Counted from the first letter of the stretch, positions 18,044-27,986 are shown. The stretch: 64,000 nucleotides of DNA from Pedobacter sp. Leaf250 (GCF_920984735.1 NZ_CAKLBU010000002.1:244261-308260); one strand, 5' to 3'. Numbers and translations: made by a program. The notes: a model not told the origin generated them from the letters alone.

Positions 18044-18666
18044 TCAGTATTCAATCATTATCCCATCATTATAACAATGGACCGATTTTAAAATTTCCAG
18101 ATTGGGAGATATTAGATGAGGAACAGTGGCTTTTGCTAGGTGCTTCCGGAAGTGGAAAAAGCACTTTGCTGAATATCATTTCTGGATTACTTAAACCGGA
18201 AAATGGTCAGGTTAAATTAAATGAAACTGATGTTTACAGCTTATCGTTTAAAGAAATGGATCGTTTTAGAGGACAGAACATTGGTATTATATTTCAAAAA
18301 CCGCACCTCATAAAAAGTCTTAACGTATTCGATAATGTGGCCTTGGCGTCATCAATGGCAGACCTTAAAATTAATAAATCGAGAGTAATGGATTTGCTAT
18401 CTTCTTTGGGTTTAGCTGATAAAACAAAAAATTATCCTGAAGAATTAAGTCAAGGGCAATTGCAGAGGGTTTCTATCGCAAGAGCATTGGTAAATAATCC
18501 GGCATTACTTATTGCAGATGAACCAACCTCGAGTCTTGATGATGAAAATGCAGAAAAAGTAATCAAAATTCTTACACAACAGGCTTCAGATAACCATGCT
18601 TCGTTGATTATTGCCACACATGATAAAAGAGTAAAAGATAAACTTAATAAGGAATATTTACTGTAA
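18040..18666 (+). CDS. ABC transporter ATPase, LolD/MacB type
   Basis: A 208-residue ATPase of the type-VII (LolD/MacB/FtsE) ABC family, on the cytoplasmic face of the inner membrane. Walker A GASGSGKST is at residues 34-42, signature LSQGQ at 136-140 and Walker B LLIAD at 156-160 followed by EP. It overlaps the preceding peptide gene by four bases and shares the TAATG stop/start with the permease gene, so the two are made together. Similar ATPase-permease pairs occur in Zur-controlled loci of Pseudomonas (PA4064-PA4065) and Vibrio (zrg), as I recall them; a role in metal acquisition or periplasmic metal delivery is inferred from that and the neighbours. Confidence 0.9.
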   Translation: MISIQSLSHHYNNGPILKFPDWEILDEEQWLLLGASGSGKSTLLNIISGLLKPENGQVKLNETDVYSLSFKEMDRFRGQNIGIIFQKPHLIKSLNVFDNVALASSMADLKINKSRVMDLLSSLGLADKTKNYPEELSQGQLQRVSIARALVNNPALLIADEPTSSLDDENAEKVIKILTQQASDNHASLIIATHDKRVKDKLNKEYLL

Positions 18667-19871
18667 TGAACATACTAAGACTAAGTACAAAAAACCTATT
18701 AAGGAACAAGCTCACTACTTTTCTCAATATCATATTGGTTGCATTTGGTGTAGCCATTTTATCGATACTCTTTTTAGCATCTACACAAATTGGAAATAAA
18801 CTGGAGCAAAATGCTAAAGACATTGATTTAGTTGTTGGTGCCAAAGGAAGTCCGTTACAATTAATTCTAAGCAGTATTTACCATATCGATTTCCCTACTG
18901 GAAATATACCCTTAAAAGATGCCACTGAATTGATGCAGAATCCCATGGTTAAAAAAGCGGTTCCTCTAGCTTTGGGAGATAACTTTCAAGGGCATAGAAT
19001 TGTGGGTACGGATTCGGGTTTTGTAGGTTTATATGGTTTAAAACTAGCAAAGGGAAAGTTTTGGACAAAAGATTTAGAAGCTACAATTGGCAGTAGCGTT
19101 GCAGCCGAAGCACATTTAAAAGTAGGCGATAAATTCTTCGGTGCACATGGTTTAAGTGATGCCAGCGATGAGCACAAGCATCATGCCTATACCGTTACAG
19201 GTATTTTGCAAGCGCAAGGAAACGTTACGGATAATTTAATTTTAACCAATATTGGAAGTGTTTATAAAATGCATGAGCCTGAACATGATGAAGGTGAAAC
19301 GCATACAGAGGATGCTGAAATTAACAATAAGGAAATTACTGCTATTCTTATTCAATATCGTTCGCCAATGTCGGTTGTAATTTTCCCCAGGATGGTAAAT
19401 CAGAGTACCAACATGCAGGCGGCCTCACCGGCAATGGAAAGCGCAAGGTTGTTTTCTTTAATTGGAGTTGGAATTGAAACGCTAAAATGGTTTGCAGTAT
19501 TGATTATGGCGATATCAGCATTGAGTGTTTTTATCAGTCTATACAATGCCATGAAGGAGAAAAAGTATGATTTAGCTGTAATGCGTTCGCTGGGAGCATC
19601 CCAATTTAAATTATTTTCTCTAGTGATGCTTGAAGGATTACTAATCACGGTGAGCGGAGCCATTTTGGGTTTATTTATCGGGCACTTCGCTCTACAAGTT
19701 ATTGGGGATTATCAAGAATCATCACAAGCCAGATTAACAGGTTTTTATTTTGTAAACGAAGAATTTTACCTCATTGTAGCTGGCTTAATTATTGGCGTAG
19801 TGGCATCTATAATACCCGCTCTACAAACTTATCGCGTTGATATTGCGAGCACACTTTCAAAAGAGAAATAA
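18666..19871 (+). CDS. FtsX/MacB-type ABC permease with His-rich periplasmic domain
   Basis: A 401-residue permease with the four-helix MacB/LolE topology: helix 1 at about 17-39, a large periplasmic domain (about 40-265) and three C-terminal helices (about 270-295, 315-340, 368-390) in the FtsX domain. Two histidine/acid-rich segments stand out in the periplasmic part: HGLSDASDEHKHHAY (161-175) and MHEPEHDEGETHTEDAE (202-218). Such segments are typical of zinc-handling proteins and absent from ordinary LolCE or MacB. MacB-family pumps act mechanically on periplasmic substrates rather than passing ions through the membrane, so the actual cargo is open. Coupled to its ATPase by TAATG, and by another TAATG to the next gene. 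Confidence 0.88.
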   Translation: MNILRLSTKNLLRNKLTTFLNIILVAFGVAILSILFLASTQIGNKLEQNAKDIDLVVGAKGSPLQLILSSIYHIDFPTGNIPLKDATELMQNPMVKKAVPLALGDNFQGHRIVGTDSGFVGLYGLKLAKGKFWTKDLEATIGSSVAAEAHLKVGDKFFGAHGLSDASDEHKHHAYTVTGILQAQGNVTDNLILTNIGSVYKMHEPEHDEGETHTEDAEINNKEITAILIQYRSPMSVVIFPRMVNQSTNMQAASPAMESARLFSLIGVGIETLKWFAVLIMAISALSVFISLYNAMKEKKYDLAVMRSLGASQFKLFSLVMLEGLLITVSGAILGLFIGHFALQVIGDYQESSQARLTGFYFVNEEFYLIVAGLIIGVVASIIPALQTYRVDIASTLSKEK

Positions 19872-20311
19872 TGAAAAGAATACTGATTTTCATCTTTATA
19901 ACGATAGCATCACAGCATTTAAAAGCTCAGGTTAAAGTGCATAAAGATATGCGTACAAAAAATTGGAACTTAATTGGGCTAAGATATGAAAAGCAGGTTG
20001 AGCCATTGAAATGGGCCAGTATTTTCCCTCCAGAACTGATGGCTCTCAATAACAAAATCATAGAATTGCCTGGTTACATATATCCAACTAAGGTGGGTTC
20101 AAAGTTCTCCGAATTTCTTTTATCAATTGTTCCTATAGAATCTTGTCCATTTTGCGGAACTGGTGATATTCCATCCATGGTAGAAGTTAAAATGGCTTCA
20201 CCGCTCCCGTTTACTGAGAAACCGATTAAAATTCAGGGTAAATTTATAATTAATAATTCTGGAGATAATCGATCGGAATTTTTTCTGTTGGCCGCCAAAA
20301 TCGTAAAATGA
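19871..20311 (+). CDS. Exported CxxC protein, DUF3299-like (copy 1)
   Basis: A 146-residue secreted protein with a signal peptide (about 1-19, cleaving after LKA). The mature part reads like the DUF3299 family: NWNLIGL, then ALNNKIIELPGYIYP, then a strand pair around SCPFCGTGDIPSMVEV with Cys92 and Cys95. DUF3299 proteins accompany the Zur-controlled ABC permeases of Gram-negative bacteria (for example PA4066, from memory). The CxxC pair, absent from the usual family motif, could bind metal or form a disulfide. It overlaps the permease stop (TAATG) and the next gene by four bases. Periplasmic location is inferred from the lack of a lipobox. Confidence 0.75.
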   Translation: MKRILIFIFITIASQHLKAQVKVHKDMRTKNWNLIGLRYEKQVEPLKWASIFPPELMALNNKIIELPGYIYPTKVGSKFSEFLLSIVPIESCPFCGTGDIPSMVEVKMASPLPFTEKPIKIQGKFIINNSGDNRSEFFLLAAKIVK

Positions 20312-20757
20312 AAAGTGTATTAAGTATTCTGATGCTTTTGATTTTTAATCTGGCATCTGCTCAAAACAAAAAACACACCAATAATGATCAGCTAAAATCA
20401 TTAAATTGGGATGTAATTGGAACCGTGAAATTCGAATTAACCGATAAAAATGAATTATTGCCAATTTATGGAGAAAGTATTACCAGGTTTAATAATAAGA
20501 TGTTTGATTTGCAAGGATATTTGATACCGATAAAAAACAGCCCAAAGCAACGAAAATTTTTATTGGCTACTTTACCAATCAACCAATGTTATTTTTGCGG
20601 ACAAAATGGTGTGCCTATTATGATTATGATAGAAATGGAAAGTGCCATTACATTTACCGAAAAGCCAATTCGGGTTAAAGGAATTTTAAAATTAACAAAT
20701 GACAATGCCACTTACCAACCACCTGTTTCCATTATTAATGCTAAATTGATTATTTAA
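20308..20757 (+). CDS. Exported CxxC protein, DUF3299-like (copy 2)
   Basis: A 149-residue paralogue of the preceding gene with the same plan: signal peptide (about 1-19, cleaving after SASA or SA), LNWDVIGTV, FNNKMFDLQGYLIPI, then QCYFCGQNGVPIMIMIEM with Cys94 and Cys97, then FTEKPIRVKG. The pair arose by tandem duplication, and identity is now modest, suggesting the two have different partners or act as a heterodimer. Its ATG overlaps the previous stop (ATGA), so translation is coupled. The regulator gene follows after 11 bases. Function beyond membership in the metal operon is unknown. Confidence 0.75.
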   Translation: MKSVLSILMLLIFNLASAQNKKHTNNDQLKSLNWDVIGTVKFELTDKNELLPIYGESITRFNNKMFDLQGYLIPIKNSPKQRKFLLATLPINQCYFCGQNGVPIMIMIEMESAITFTEKPIRVKGILKLTNDNATYQPPVSIINAKLII

Positions 20758-20768
20758 ATATCTAAGTT

Positions 20769-21206
20769 ATGAACACGATTGAAACACAAGCATATGAAGA
20801 TTTATTGGTTAAAAATGGCTTAAAAAAAACTGGCGCCCGTTTACAGGTTTTGGATGTTTTATCTCATCGCAATTCTGCAACTTCACAGCCCTATTTGGAA
20901 AATGTAATTGGAAAAGATATCGATCGTGTTACGCTTTATAGAATTTTGAAAACTTTTGAAGAAAAAGGAATTATTCATCGTGTATTGGATAAACAAGGAA
21001 CTGCAAATTATGCCATCTGCACTAATTCATGCAGCGAAAATCATCATCATGATGAGCACGTTCACTTTAATTGCAACAACTGTTTAAGAGTTTATTGCCT
21101 TGATGAGATTAAAATTCCTGCATTAAAAATCGAAAAAGGTTTCAAAATTGAAGACATGAACCTAATTGTTTCTGGTATTTGTAAAGACTGTAATCAAGCT
21201 AATTAA
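20769..21206 (+). CDS. Fur-family repressor, probably Zur
   Basis: A 145-residue metal-responsive repressor. The N-terminal winged helix (about 1-80) carries TGARLQVLDVL and the recognition helix DRVTLYRILKTFEEKG. The C-terminal dimerisation domain has two CxxC pairs, Cys102/Cys105 and Cys138/Cys141, forming the structural zinc site, and a His cluster HHHDEHVHF (92-100) plus downstream acidic residues that would form the sensory site. Two CxxC pairs are compatible with Zur, Fur or PerR; Zur is preferred because of the His-rich permease and exported CxxC proteins in the same operon. It probably binds the three palindromes upstream and represses the operon, including itself. Confidence 0.85.
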   Translation: MNTIETQAYEDLLVKNGLKKTGARLQVLDVLSHRNSATSQPYLENVIGKDIDRVTLYRILKTFEEKGIIHRVLDKQGTANYAICTNSCSENHHHDEHVHFNCNNCLRVYCLDEIKIPALKIEKGFKIEDMNLIVSGICKDCNQAN

Positions 21207-21266
21207 TTAATGCTGAAAGCTTTAAAAGCGAGGTAAAAAAATCATTAGAAATAATTAAAATATATT

Positions 21267-21296
21267 TTTGCTTATTAGATAGAACTTCTATATTTG
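21267..21296 (+). promoter_or_regulatory. sigma-ABfr promoter of tRNA-Arg
   Basis: TTTG (21267-21270) and TATATTTG (21289-21296) are 18 bases apart. The mature tRNA begins at 21315. Spacing and sequence closely match the SRP RNA promoter at 27987. Confidence 0.8.
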
Positions 21297-21314
21297 CAAC
21301 TCGTTACAAAACGG

Positions 21315-21388
21315 GCCTCGGTAGCTCAGTTGGATAGAGCAACGGTTTTCTAAACCGTGGGTCAGGGGTTCGAATCCCTTCCGGGGTA
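21315..21388 (+). tRNA. tRNA-Arg (anticodon TCT)
   Basis: A full cloverleaf is visible: a 7-bp acceptor stem (21315-21321 with 21381-21387, two G-U pairs), D arm GCTC/GAGC, anticodon stem ACGGT/ACCGT around the loop TTTCTAA giving anticodon TCT (reads AGA), variable loop GGGTC, and T arm with loop TTCGAAT. Discriminator A at 21388. CCA is not encoded. It has its own promoter and a strong terminator, so it is a single-gene unit. Confidence 0.95.
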
Positions 21389-21393
21389 CAATT

Positions 21394-21427
21394 AAGCCTT
21401 CAACTTTAAAAAGTTGGAGGCTTTTTT
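21394..21427 (+). terminator. Terminator of tRNA-Arg
   Basis: A 13-bp stem (21394-21406 with 21411-21423, one G-U pair) with a 4-base loop is followed by seven T's, six bases after the tRNA end. Confidence 0.93.
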
Positions 21428-21580
21428 TATTCATACCATTCAATTTATTTTACTGTATAATCTATTTGATAGTTACTGAATCAAGTTCATTAAAATAAAC
21501 TTTTATAGTAGATTCTAAGATCTATCTTTTTACTACCTTAAATCATCTGAGAGCTGCAGCGATCGAATTTTCAACCCACA

Positions 21581-21607
21581 AAAAAGGTCGTGGTTTGCAC
21601 CACGACC
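21581..21607 (-). terminator. Terminator of the gltBD operon
   Basis: A perfect 9-bp stem (21586-21594 with 21599-21607) with loop TTGC. The preceding A-tract forms the U-tract on the minus strand, about 30 bases beyond the gltD stop. Confidence 0.9.
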
Positions 21608-21637
21608 CTAAAAATATAAAAATTAAAAACCTGTTCA

Positions 21638-23104
21638 TTAAGCATAAGCAACTGCATCTCTCGATGCCAGTTTGGTAACACCCATTAAGTATTCATCTAC
21701 TTTACGAGCGGCTTCTCTTCCTTCGGAAATTGCCCAAACTACTAACGATTGTCCGCGACGAACATCACCAGCTGCAAAAATTTTCGCAATATTGGTTTGA
21801 TAAGTATGCTCTGAGGCTTTCACATTACCACGATTATCCAATTCAACGCCTAACTTTTCTAGCAATCCTTCTTTTTGAGGATGTAAGAAACCCATGGCTA
21901 AGAAAACCAATTCACAAGGTAAATCTCTTTCCGTTCCAGCAACTTCTTTAAAAGAAACCGGACGTCCAACAGCATCAATTTCCCATTCCACATCTACTAC
22001 TTTTAGCGCTTTTAAATTTCCATTTTCATCAGCAATAAAGTTTTTTGTGTTTACCGACCAAGCCCTTTGTGCACCTTCTTCGTGTGAGGAAGTATTTTTC
22101 AATAGCATTGGATAATTTGGCCAAGGCATATTATCAGTTCGTGTTTGTGGAGGCATTGGCATAATTTCAAATTGAGTTACCGATTTAGCTCCATGACGAT
22201 TGGAAGTTCCAATACAATCTGAACCTGTATCACCACCACCAATTACAATCACATCTTTACCGTTCGCTAAAATATCCTCAACGATAATTTCTCTGTTTGC
22301 AACACGTTTATTTTGTTGCTTTAAAAAATCCATGGCAAAATGCACACCTTTAGCTTCTCTACCAGGAATAGATAAATCTCGGGGAATGGTAGAACCTCCA
22401 GCCAAAACTACAGCATTATAGTCTCTTAAAATCGTACTAATTTCAATATTTACACCAACATTTGCATTTGTTCTAAAGATGATACCTTCTTCTTTCATCA
22501 AATCAATACGACGATCTACCACATTTTTCTGCAGTTTGAAATCTGGAATACCGTATCTTAATAAACCACCTGGGGCATCATCACGTTCGAAAACGGTAAC
22601 TTCGTGACCAACCTTATTTAACTGAGCAGCAGCCGCTAAACCCGCCGGACCTGAACCAATTACTGCAACTTTTTTACCAGTTCTGATTAATGGTTTTTTT
22701 GCCTTTATGAAACCCTTTTCAAAGGCAATTTCGATAATATGCTTTTCAATCTCTTCAATAGAAACTGGAGGACGATTGATTCCCAGTACACATGCGGATT
22801 CGCAAGGTGCCGGGCAAATTCTACCCGTAAATTCTGGAAAATTATTGGTACTTAATAAAATATTTGCAGCTTGCTCCCACTTACCTTGATATACGGCATC
22901 GTTGAATTCTGGAATAACATTACCCAAAGGGCAACCCGATTGACAGAAAGGAACGCCACAATCCATACAGCGGGCAGCTTGATTATTTAATTCTTGATCG
23001 GGTAATTCGTTTAAAAATTCCCCATAATGTTTTATACGAGTTTTAGCCTCTTCTCTTGTGGGCGCAACTCTATCGTATTCTTGAAATCCTGTTACTTTTC
23101 CCAT
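21638..23104 (-). CDS. gltD: Glutamate synthase small subunit
   Basis: The NADPH-oxidising beta subunit of glutamate synthase, which passes electrons to the large subunit for reductive transfer of the glutamine amide to 2-oxoglutarate. The N-terminal region has the two [4Fe-4S] cysteine sets ([17 protein letters not shown] near residues 42-58, and [12 protein letters not shown] near 96-107). Two Rossmann motifs follow: FAD site [10 protein letters not shown] (about 150-160) and NADPH site GGGDTGSDC (about 288-296). Length 488 aa is normal. It lies three bases downstream of gltB in the same operon. Confidence 0.97.
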   Translation of the reverse strand: MGKVTGFQEYDRVAPTREEAKTRIKHYGEFLNELPDQELNNQAARCMDCGVPFCQSGCPLGNVIPEFNDAVYQGKWEQAANILLSTNNFPEFTGRICPAPCESACVLGINRPPVSIEEIEKHIIEIAFEKGFIKAKKPLIRTGKKVAVIGSGPAGLAAAAQLNKVGHEVTVFERDDAPGGLLRYGIPDFKLQKNVVDRRIDLMKEEGIIFRTNANVGVNIEISTILRDYNAVVLAGGSTIPRDLSIPGREAKGVHFAMDFLKQQNKRVANREIIVEDILANGKDVIVIGGGDTGSDCIGTSNRHGAKSVTQFEIMPMPPQTRTDNMPWPNYPMLLKNTSSHEEGAQRAWSVNTKNFIADENGNLKALKVVDVEWEIDAVGRPVSFKEVAGTERDLPCELVFLAMGFLHPQKEGLLEKLGVELDNRGNVKASEHTYQTNIAKIFAAGDVRRGQSLVVWAISEGREAARKVDEYLMGVTKLASRDAVAYA

Positions 23105-23107
23105 GGC

Positions 23108-26100
23108 TTAGTGTGTTTTTACTTGTTGATTACGTTTTGCTAAAACTGCTTTGTATTCTTTAGGGAATACTTTTACAAAATGATTTGATTGTGTTTTCCA
23201 ATCACTTAAGATAAACTCCGCCACTTTACTATCCGTCAAGCGTATATGTGTTTTAAGCAAAGCTAATATCCTTTGTTCATCTTCGGTTTGTAATGGATCA
23301 AGATCAACCATTTCCTTGTTGCACTTACGGGCAAAAGTTCCTTTAGCATCATAAATCCAAGCTACACCGCCACTCATTCCAGCCGCGAAATTGCTACCTG
23401 TATCTCCCAAGATCAGTACTTCACCACCAGTCATATATTCACAACCATGGTCGCCAACACCTTCAACAACAGCTGTAGCACCAGAATTACGAACAGCGAA
23501 ACGCTCACCTGCTTTACCTCGAGCGAATAATTCGCCAGAAGTTGCGCCATATAGTGCTACGTTACCTATGATAATATTTTGTTCCGGAACAAATGTTGAA
23601 TTTGAGAAGGGATAAATCGCTAAACGAGCGCCGGATAAACCTTTACCAACGTAATCATTTGCTTCACCTTCTAAAGATAATGTTACGCCACGGGTATTAA
23701 ATGCGCCAAAACTTTGTCCTGCCGAACCCACAAACTTAAAGTTAATGGTATCTGGTGGTAAGCCCGCACCTAAATGAACTTTAGAAATTTCATTAGATAA
23801 CATTGTACCCAAAGAGCGATCTGTGTTTTTTACATTAAAACTTGCAAAAACAGGTTCATTGTTATTTATTGCCGGTTGAGCAGCAGCAATCAATTGATGA
23901 TCTAAAACATGCTCTAAACCATGATCCTGTTGTTCAGTATTAAATAAAGGCAAACCATTATCTTCAGCTTTGAAAAGAATAGCAGAAAGATCAAGGTATT
24001 TCAATTTCCAGTCTTCCTCTGGTAATTCGCGAACTTTTAAAATATCGGCCTGACCAATCATTTCATGGATAGTTCTAAAACCCAGTTCAGCCATAATCTC
24101 ACGCAACTCTTCTGCCAAGAAATGGAAAAGATTAACTACGTGATCTGCATCTCCACTAAACAACTTTCTTAATTCAGGATCTTGTGTTGCCACGCCAACC
24201 GGACAGGTATTTAAATGGCATTTACGCATCATTATACAGCCCGCTGTTACTAAAGCTGCCGTAGCTACACCCCATTCTTCAGCACCCAGTAAAGCAGCAA
24301 TTGCAATATCTCTACCTGTTTTTAACTGACCATCAGTTTGTAAAACGATGCGGTTACGTAACTTATTTTTAACTAAAGTTTGATGCGCTTCGGCTAATCC
24401 AAGCTCCCAAGGTAAACCAGCATGTTGAATAGAAGTTAGAGGCGATGCACCAGTTCCTCCATCAAAACCTGAAACCAAAATTACATCAGCATGTGCTTTT
24501 GCAACACCGGCTGCAATGGTTCCTACACCAGCTTTAGAAACCAATTTCACATTGATCCTAGCCGCTCGGTTGGCATTTTTCAAATCGTAAATCAGCTGTG
24601 CTAAATCTTCGATGGAATAAATATCATGATGTGGAGGCGGAGAAATTAAACCCACACCCGGCGTAGAGTGACGAACTTTTGCAATCCAATCATCTACCTT
24701 GTGGCCAGGTAACTGTCCGCCCTCTCCTGGTTTTGCACCTTGAGCCATTTTAATTTGCAGCTCATCAGCATTGGTTAAATAGTAACTGGTTACACCAAAA
24801 CGAGCAGATGCAACTTGCTTAATTGCTGAACGCATACTGTCGCCATTTTCCATTTTGGTGTAGCGCATCTCGTCTTCACCACCCTCACCGGTATTGCTTT
24901 TTCCTCCAATACGGTTCATCGCAATAGCCAGGGTTGAGTGTGCCTCGTGAGAAATGGATCCAAACGACATTGCTCCAGTTGCAAATCTTTTTAAAATTGC
25001 TTCGGTGGATTCAACTTCGTTCAATGGAACTGATGGACGAGTATAATTGAAATCAAACAATCCACGAATGGTATAAGCTTGTTGGGTTTGCTCATTTACC
25101 AATTTCGAATATTGTTTGAAAATATTGTAATCGTTTTTACGTGTTGCATTTTGCAACAAATGAATGGTTTGTGGATTAAATAAATGCGCTTCTCCCCTGC
25201 GACGGAATTTATAAGTACCGCCAGCTGGCAACAAGTTTTCTGTTTGTGTTGCTGGCCCGAAACTACGATGATGTTTAATTAATGTTTCCTTAGCAATTTC
25301 ATCTAAACCTAAACCACCAATGCGGGAAACTGCCCCAGTAAAATAAGTATTTACAACTTGCTTGTTCAAGCCTAAAATTTCGAAAATCTGAGCGCCCTGG
25401 TAAGATTGCAAGGTTGAGATTCCCATTTTAGAGAATATTTTGAGCAAGCCGCTATTTACAGCGTAGATATAATTCTTGGTTAATTCCTCTGCTGATAATC
25501 CTGATTCTTCCTGAAAACCATTAATCGTTTCAAGCGCTAAATATGGATTAATTGCAGTCACACCAAAACCTAATAAGGTTGCAAAATGATGTACTTCCCA
25601 AATATCACCACCTTCAATTACGATACCAACAGCGCCACGATATCCTTTACGAATTAAATGGTGATGTACTGCTGATACTGCCAATAATGATGGCATTGCA
25701 GCATGTTCAGAATCAATTGCCCTATCAGTTAAAACGATAACCTGGAAACCATCCTCCACAGCATCAACAGCATAACGGCATAAGCGATCCAAAGCTTTTG
25801 CCATGGCGCCAGGTTTTCCATCAGCCCTAAAATAGGTTTGTAAGGTCTTAGCCTGAAAAACACCGGTATCAATACTTCTAAGCTTTTCTAGTTCCTGATT
25901 TGTTAATATTGGATGTTTGATAGCTACACAGTGTGATTGCAATGGATTTTCCTCTAACAAATTACCATTGCTTCCCATAAAACTTGCCAAACTCATTACC
26001 ACTTTCTCACGAATCGGATCAATTGGCGGGTTGGTTACCTGTGCAAATAATTGTTTAAAGTAGTTTGATAAATGTTGAGGACGCTTAGATAAAATAGCCA

Positions 26101-27607
26101 AAGGAGTATCAGTACCCATCGAGCCAATTGGTTCCTTAGCTTCAACAGCCATTGGTTTTAGCAAAAGATCAATATCTTCTCTACTGTAACCAAAAACCTG
26201 CTGATATTTAAAAATAGATTCCTTTGAAAGACCAGTAAACATTACGCGTGGCTCTGGCAACTCTTCTAAACGGATTTGATATTGATTAATCCAATCAGCA
26301 TAAGGACTTTTACTACACACTTGTGTTTTAATTTCCTCATCGCTGATAATTCTGCCCTGCTCCATATCCACAACGAACATTTTGCCAGGCGTTAAGCGGC
26401 CTTTTTCGATTATGGTACTTTGATCGATAGCCAACGCCCCTGCTTCTGACGCCATGATCACACGATCATCAGAAGTAATCGCGTAACGAGAAGGACGTAA
26501 ACCATTTCTATCTAAGGTAGCTCCAATAAGCTTACCATCAGTAAAAGCGATGGCTGCCGGTCCATCCCAAGGTTCCATTAAAGTAGCATGAAATTCGTAA
26601 AATGCTTTCTTAATCGGATCCATATCCTCATTACCATCCCATGCTTCTGGAACCAGCATCATTAAAACATGAGGCAACGTTCTGCCCGCATGAAGCAGTA
26701 ACTCAATAACATTATCCAAGCAACCGGAATCCGAATTGGTTTCGTCGATTACCGGCAATAACATATCCAGTTCTTCAGGCGTAAAATAAGCGGATGCAAA
26801 TGATTTAACACCTGCTCTAAACCAGTTTAAATTTCCTTGTAAAGTATTAATTTCACCATTGTGTGCGATAAAACGGAATGGTTGAGCCAACCTCCACGAT
26901 GGGAATGTGTTGGTTGCAAAACGTGAGTGCACCAAACCCAAAGCCGAAACCACACGTTTATCACTTAAATCATTAAAATAAGTACGAACCTGCAACGAGG
27001 TTAACTGACCTTTATATATAATCGTTTGCGCAGAAAGCGAAACAATGTAAAAATCTTTACCACCATGTACGGTATTAACGATTAGTTTAATCAGATAATT
27101 TTTGAAAATATAAAGTTTTCGTTCGAAATCAGCCCCAGGATTTACAGCGTAAGGACGAGCGATAAAAACCTGCTCAATTTCAGGTTCAACAGAAAGTGCC
27201 ATGCTTCCGATATCTGTGGTATCAACGTCAACTTTTCTAAAACCTAATATTTCCAGCCCCAACTTTTCAGCAGCACGGTAAATCAGTTCTCTACATTCCT
27301 CTCTTGAACGGATATCTTTTGGCATAAATAACTGACCGACACCGTAATTATTGGTTTCAGGCAGGCTAAAGCCAGCTTTTAAACATTCATCGTATAAAAA
27401 TTCATGGGGAATCTGAATCATGATACCAGCACCATCGCCGGTATTTGGTTCTGCTCCACTTGCCCCTCTATGATCTAGATTTTCTAAAATAGTAAGTGCA
27501 TCGGAGATGATTTGATGCGATTTTCGCCCTTTCACATGTGCAACGAACCCAATACCGCAGGCATCGTGTTCAAATTGCGCATCGTACAATCCACTGTTTG
27601 GTTCCAT
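23108..27607 (-). CDS. gltB: Glutamate synthase large subunit
   Basis: The alpha subunit of NADPH-glutamate synthase, about 1,500 residues. Domain order: class II glutamine amidotransferase, central domain, FMN-binding synthase domain with the 3Fe-4S cysteines (CIMMRKCHLNTCPVG), and the C-terminal beta-helix GXGXG domain. The catalytic cysteine is the one in HDACGIGF. Maturation removes the short propeptide before it. I chose ATG at 27607 (starting MEPNSGLYD), leaving a 16-residue propeptide. The frame stays open upstream to 27652, but that adds a Ser/Thr-rich stretch unlike the family. Cotranscribed with gltD. Confidence 0.97.
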   Translation of the reverse strand: MEPNSGLYDAQFEHDACGIGFVAHVKGRKSHQIISDALTILENLDHRGASGAEPNTGDGAGIMIQIPHEFLYDECLKAGFSLPETNNYGVGQLFMPKDIRSREECRELIYRAAEKLGLEILGFRKVDVDTTDIGSMALSVEPEIEQVFIARPYAVNPGADFERKLYIFKNYLIKLIVNTVHGGKDFYIVSLSAQTIIYKGQLTSLQVRTYFNDLSDKRVVSALGLVHSRFATNTFPSWRLAQPFRFIAHNGEINTLQGNLNWFRAGVKSFASAYFTPEELDMLLPVIDETNSDSGCLDNVIELLLHAGRTLPHVLMMLVPEAWDGNEDMDPIKKAFYEFHATLMEPWDGPAAIAFTDGKLIGATLDRNGLRPSRYAITSDDRVIMASEAGALAIDQSTIIEKGRLTPGKMFVVDMEQGRIISDEEIKTQVCSKSPYADWINQYQIRLEELPEPRVMFTGLSKESIFKYQQVFGYSREDIDLLLKPMAVEAKEPIGSMGTDTPLAILSKRPQHLSNYFKQLFAQVTNPPIDPIREKVVMSLASFMGSNGNLLEENPLQSHCVAIKHPILTNQELEKLRSIDTGVFQAKTLQTYFRADGKPGAMAKALDRLCRYAVDAVEDGFQVIVLTDRAIDSEHAAMPSLLAVSAVHHHLIRKGYRGAVGIVIEGGDIWEVHHFATLLGFGVTAINPYLALETINGFQEESGLSAEELTKNYIYAVNSGLLKIFSKMGISTLQSYQGAQIFEILGLNKQVVNTYFTGAVSRIGGLGLDEIAKETLIKHHRSFGPATQTENLLPAGGTYKFRRRGEAHLFNPQTIHLLQNATRKNDYNIFKQYSKLVNEQTQQAYTIRGLFDFNYTRPSVPLNEVESTEAILKRFATGAMSFGSISHEAHSTLAIAMNRIGGKSNTGEGGEDEMRYTKMENGDSMRSAIKQVASARFGVTSYYLTNADELQIKMAQGAKPGEGGQLPGHKVDDWIAKVRHSTPGVGLISPPPHHDIYSIEDLAQLIYDLKNANRAARINVKLVSKAGVGTIAAGVAKAHADVILVSGFDGGTGASPLTSIQHAGLPWELGLAEAHQTLVKNKLRNRIVLQTDGQLKTGRDIAIAALLGAEEWGVATAALVTAGCIMMRKCHLNTCPVGVATQDPELRKLFSGDADHVVNLFHFLAEELREIMAELGFRTIHEMIGQADILKVRELPEEDWKLKYLDLSAILFKAEDNGLPLFNTEQQDHGLEHVLDHQLIAAAQPAINNNEPVFASFNVKNTDRSLGTMLSNEISKVHLGAGLPPDTINFKFVGSAGQSFGAFNTRGVTLSLEGEANDYVGKGLSGARLAIYPFSNSTFVPEQNIIIGNVALYGATSGELFARGKAGERFAVRNSGATAVVEGVGDHGCEYMTGGEVLILGDTGSNFAAGMSGGVAWIYDAKGTFARKCNKEMVDLDPLQTEDEQRILALLKTHIRLTDSKVAEFILSDWKTQSNHFVKVFPKEYKAVLAKRNQQVKTH

Positions 27608-27986
27608 TCTTTGCTCGTTAGTTGTTAGTGTATAGGAAACACTAAGATACAAAAAACGATTCTTAAATTACAGAGTTGATATACTTTTTAGGATTATTTT
27701 AGTTTAAAAGCAAAAAATGAAACCCAATTTAAATAATCATTAAATATTATCTAAAAAATTTACAAATTTCGTAATACATAAAAAGCATTAAAAATGTGTC
27801 TTTTTATCAAGATTAGATAATAAATCGATTTATTAAAATTTTCATATACAAATTGATCATTTATAAATAAATAATATTATATCAATTTATATGATGATTT
27901 ATTTTAGTGAAAATATTTTAATATCATTTTATTAAATTACTAATCAACAACATAGCCTAAATGATTAAAAAATTAGAAAAATGCAT
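27608..27986. other. AT-rich gap between gltB and the SRP RNA
   Basis: About 380 bases with extreme AT content and no open frame of note on either strand. It must contain the gltB promoter (minus strand). TATCTTAG, a near match to the -7 consensus, lies about 30 bases upstream of the chosen gltB start, but no good -33 pairs with it. I see no repeats or hairpins of note. Confidence 0.5.
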
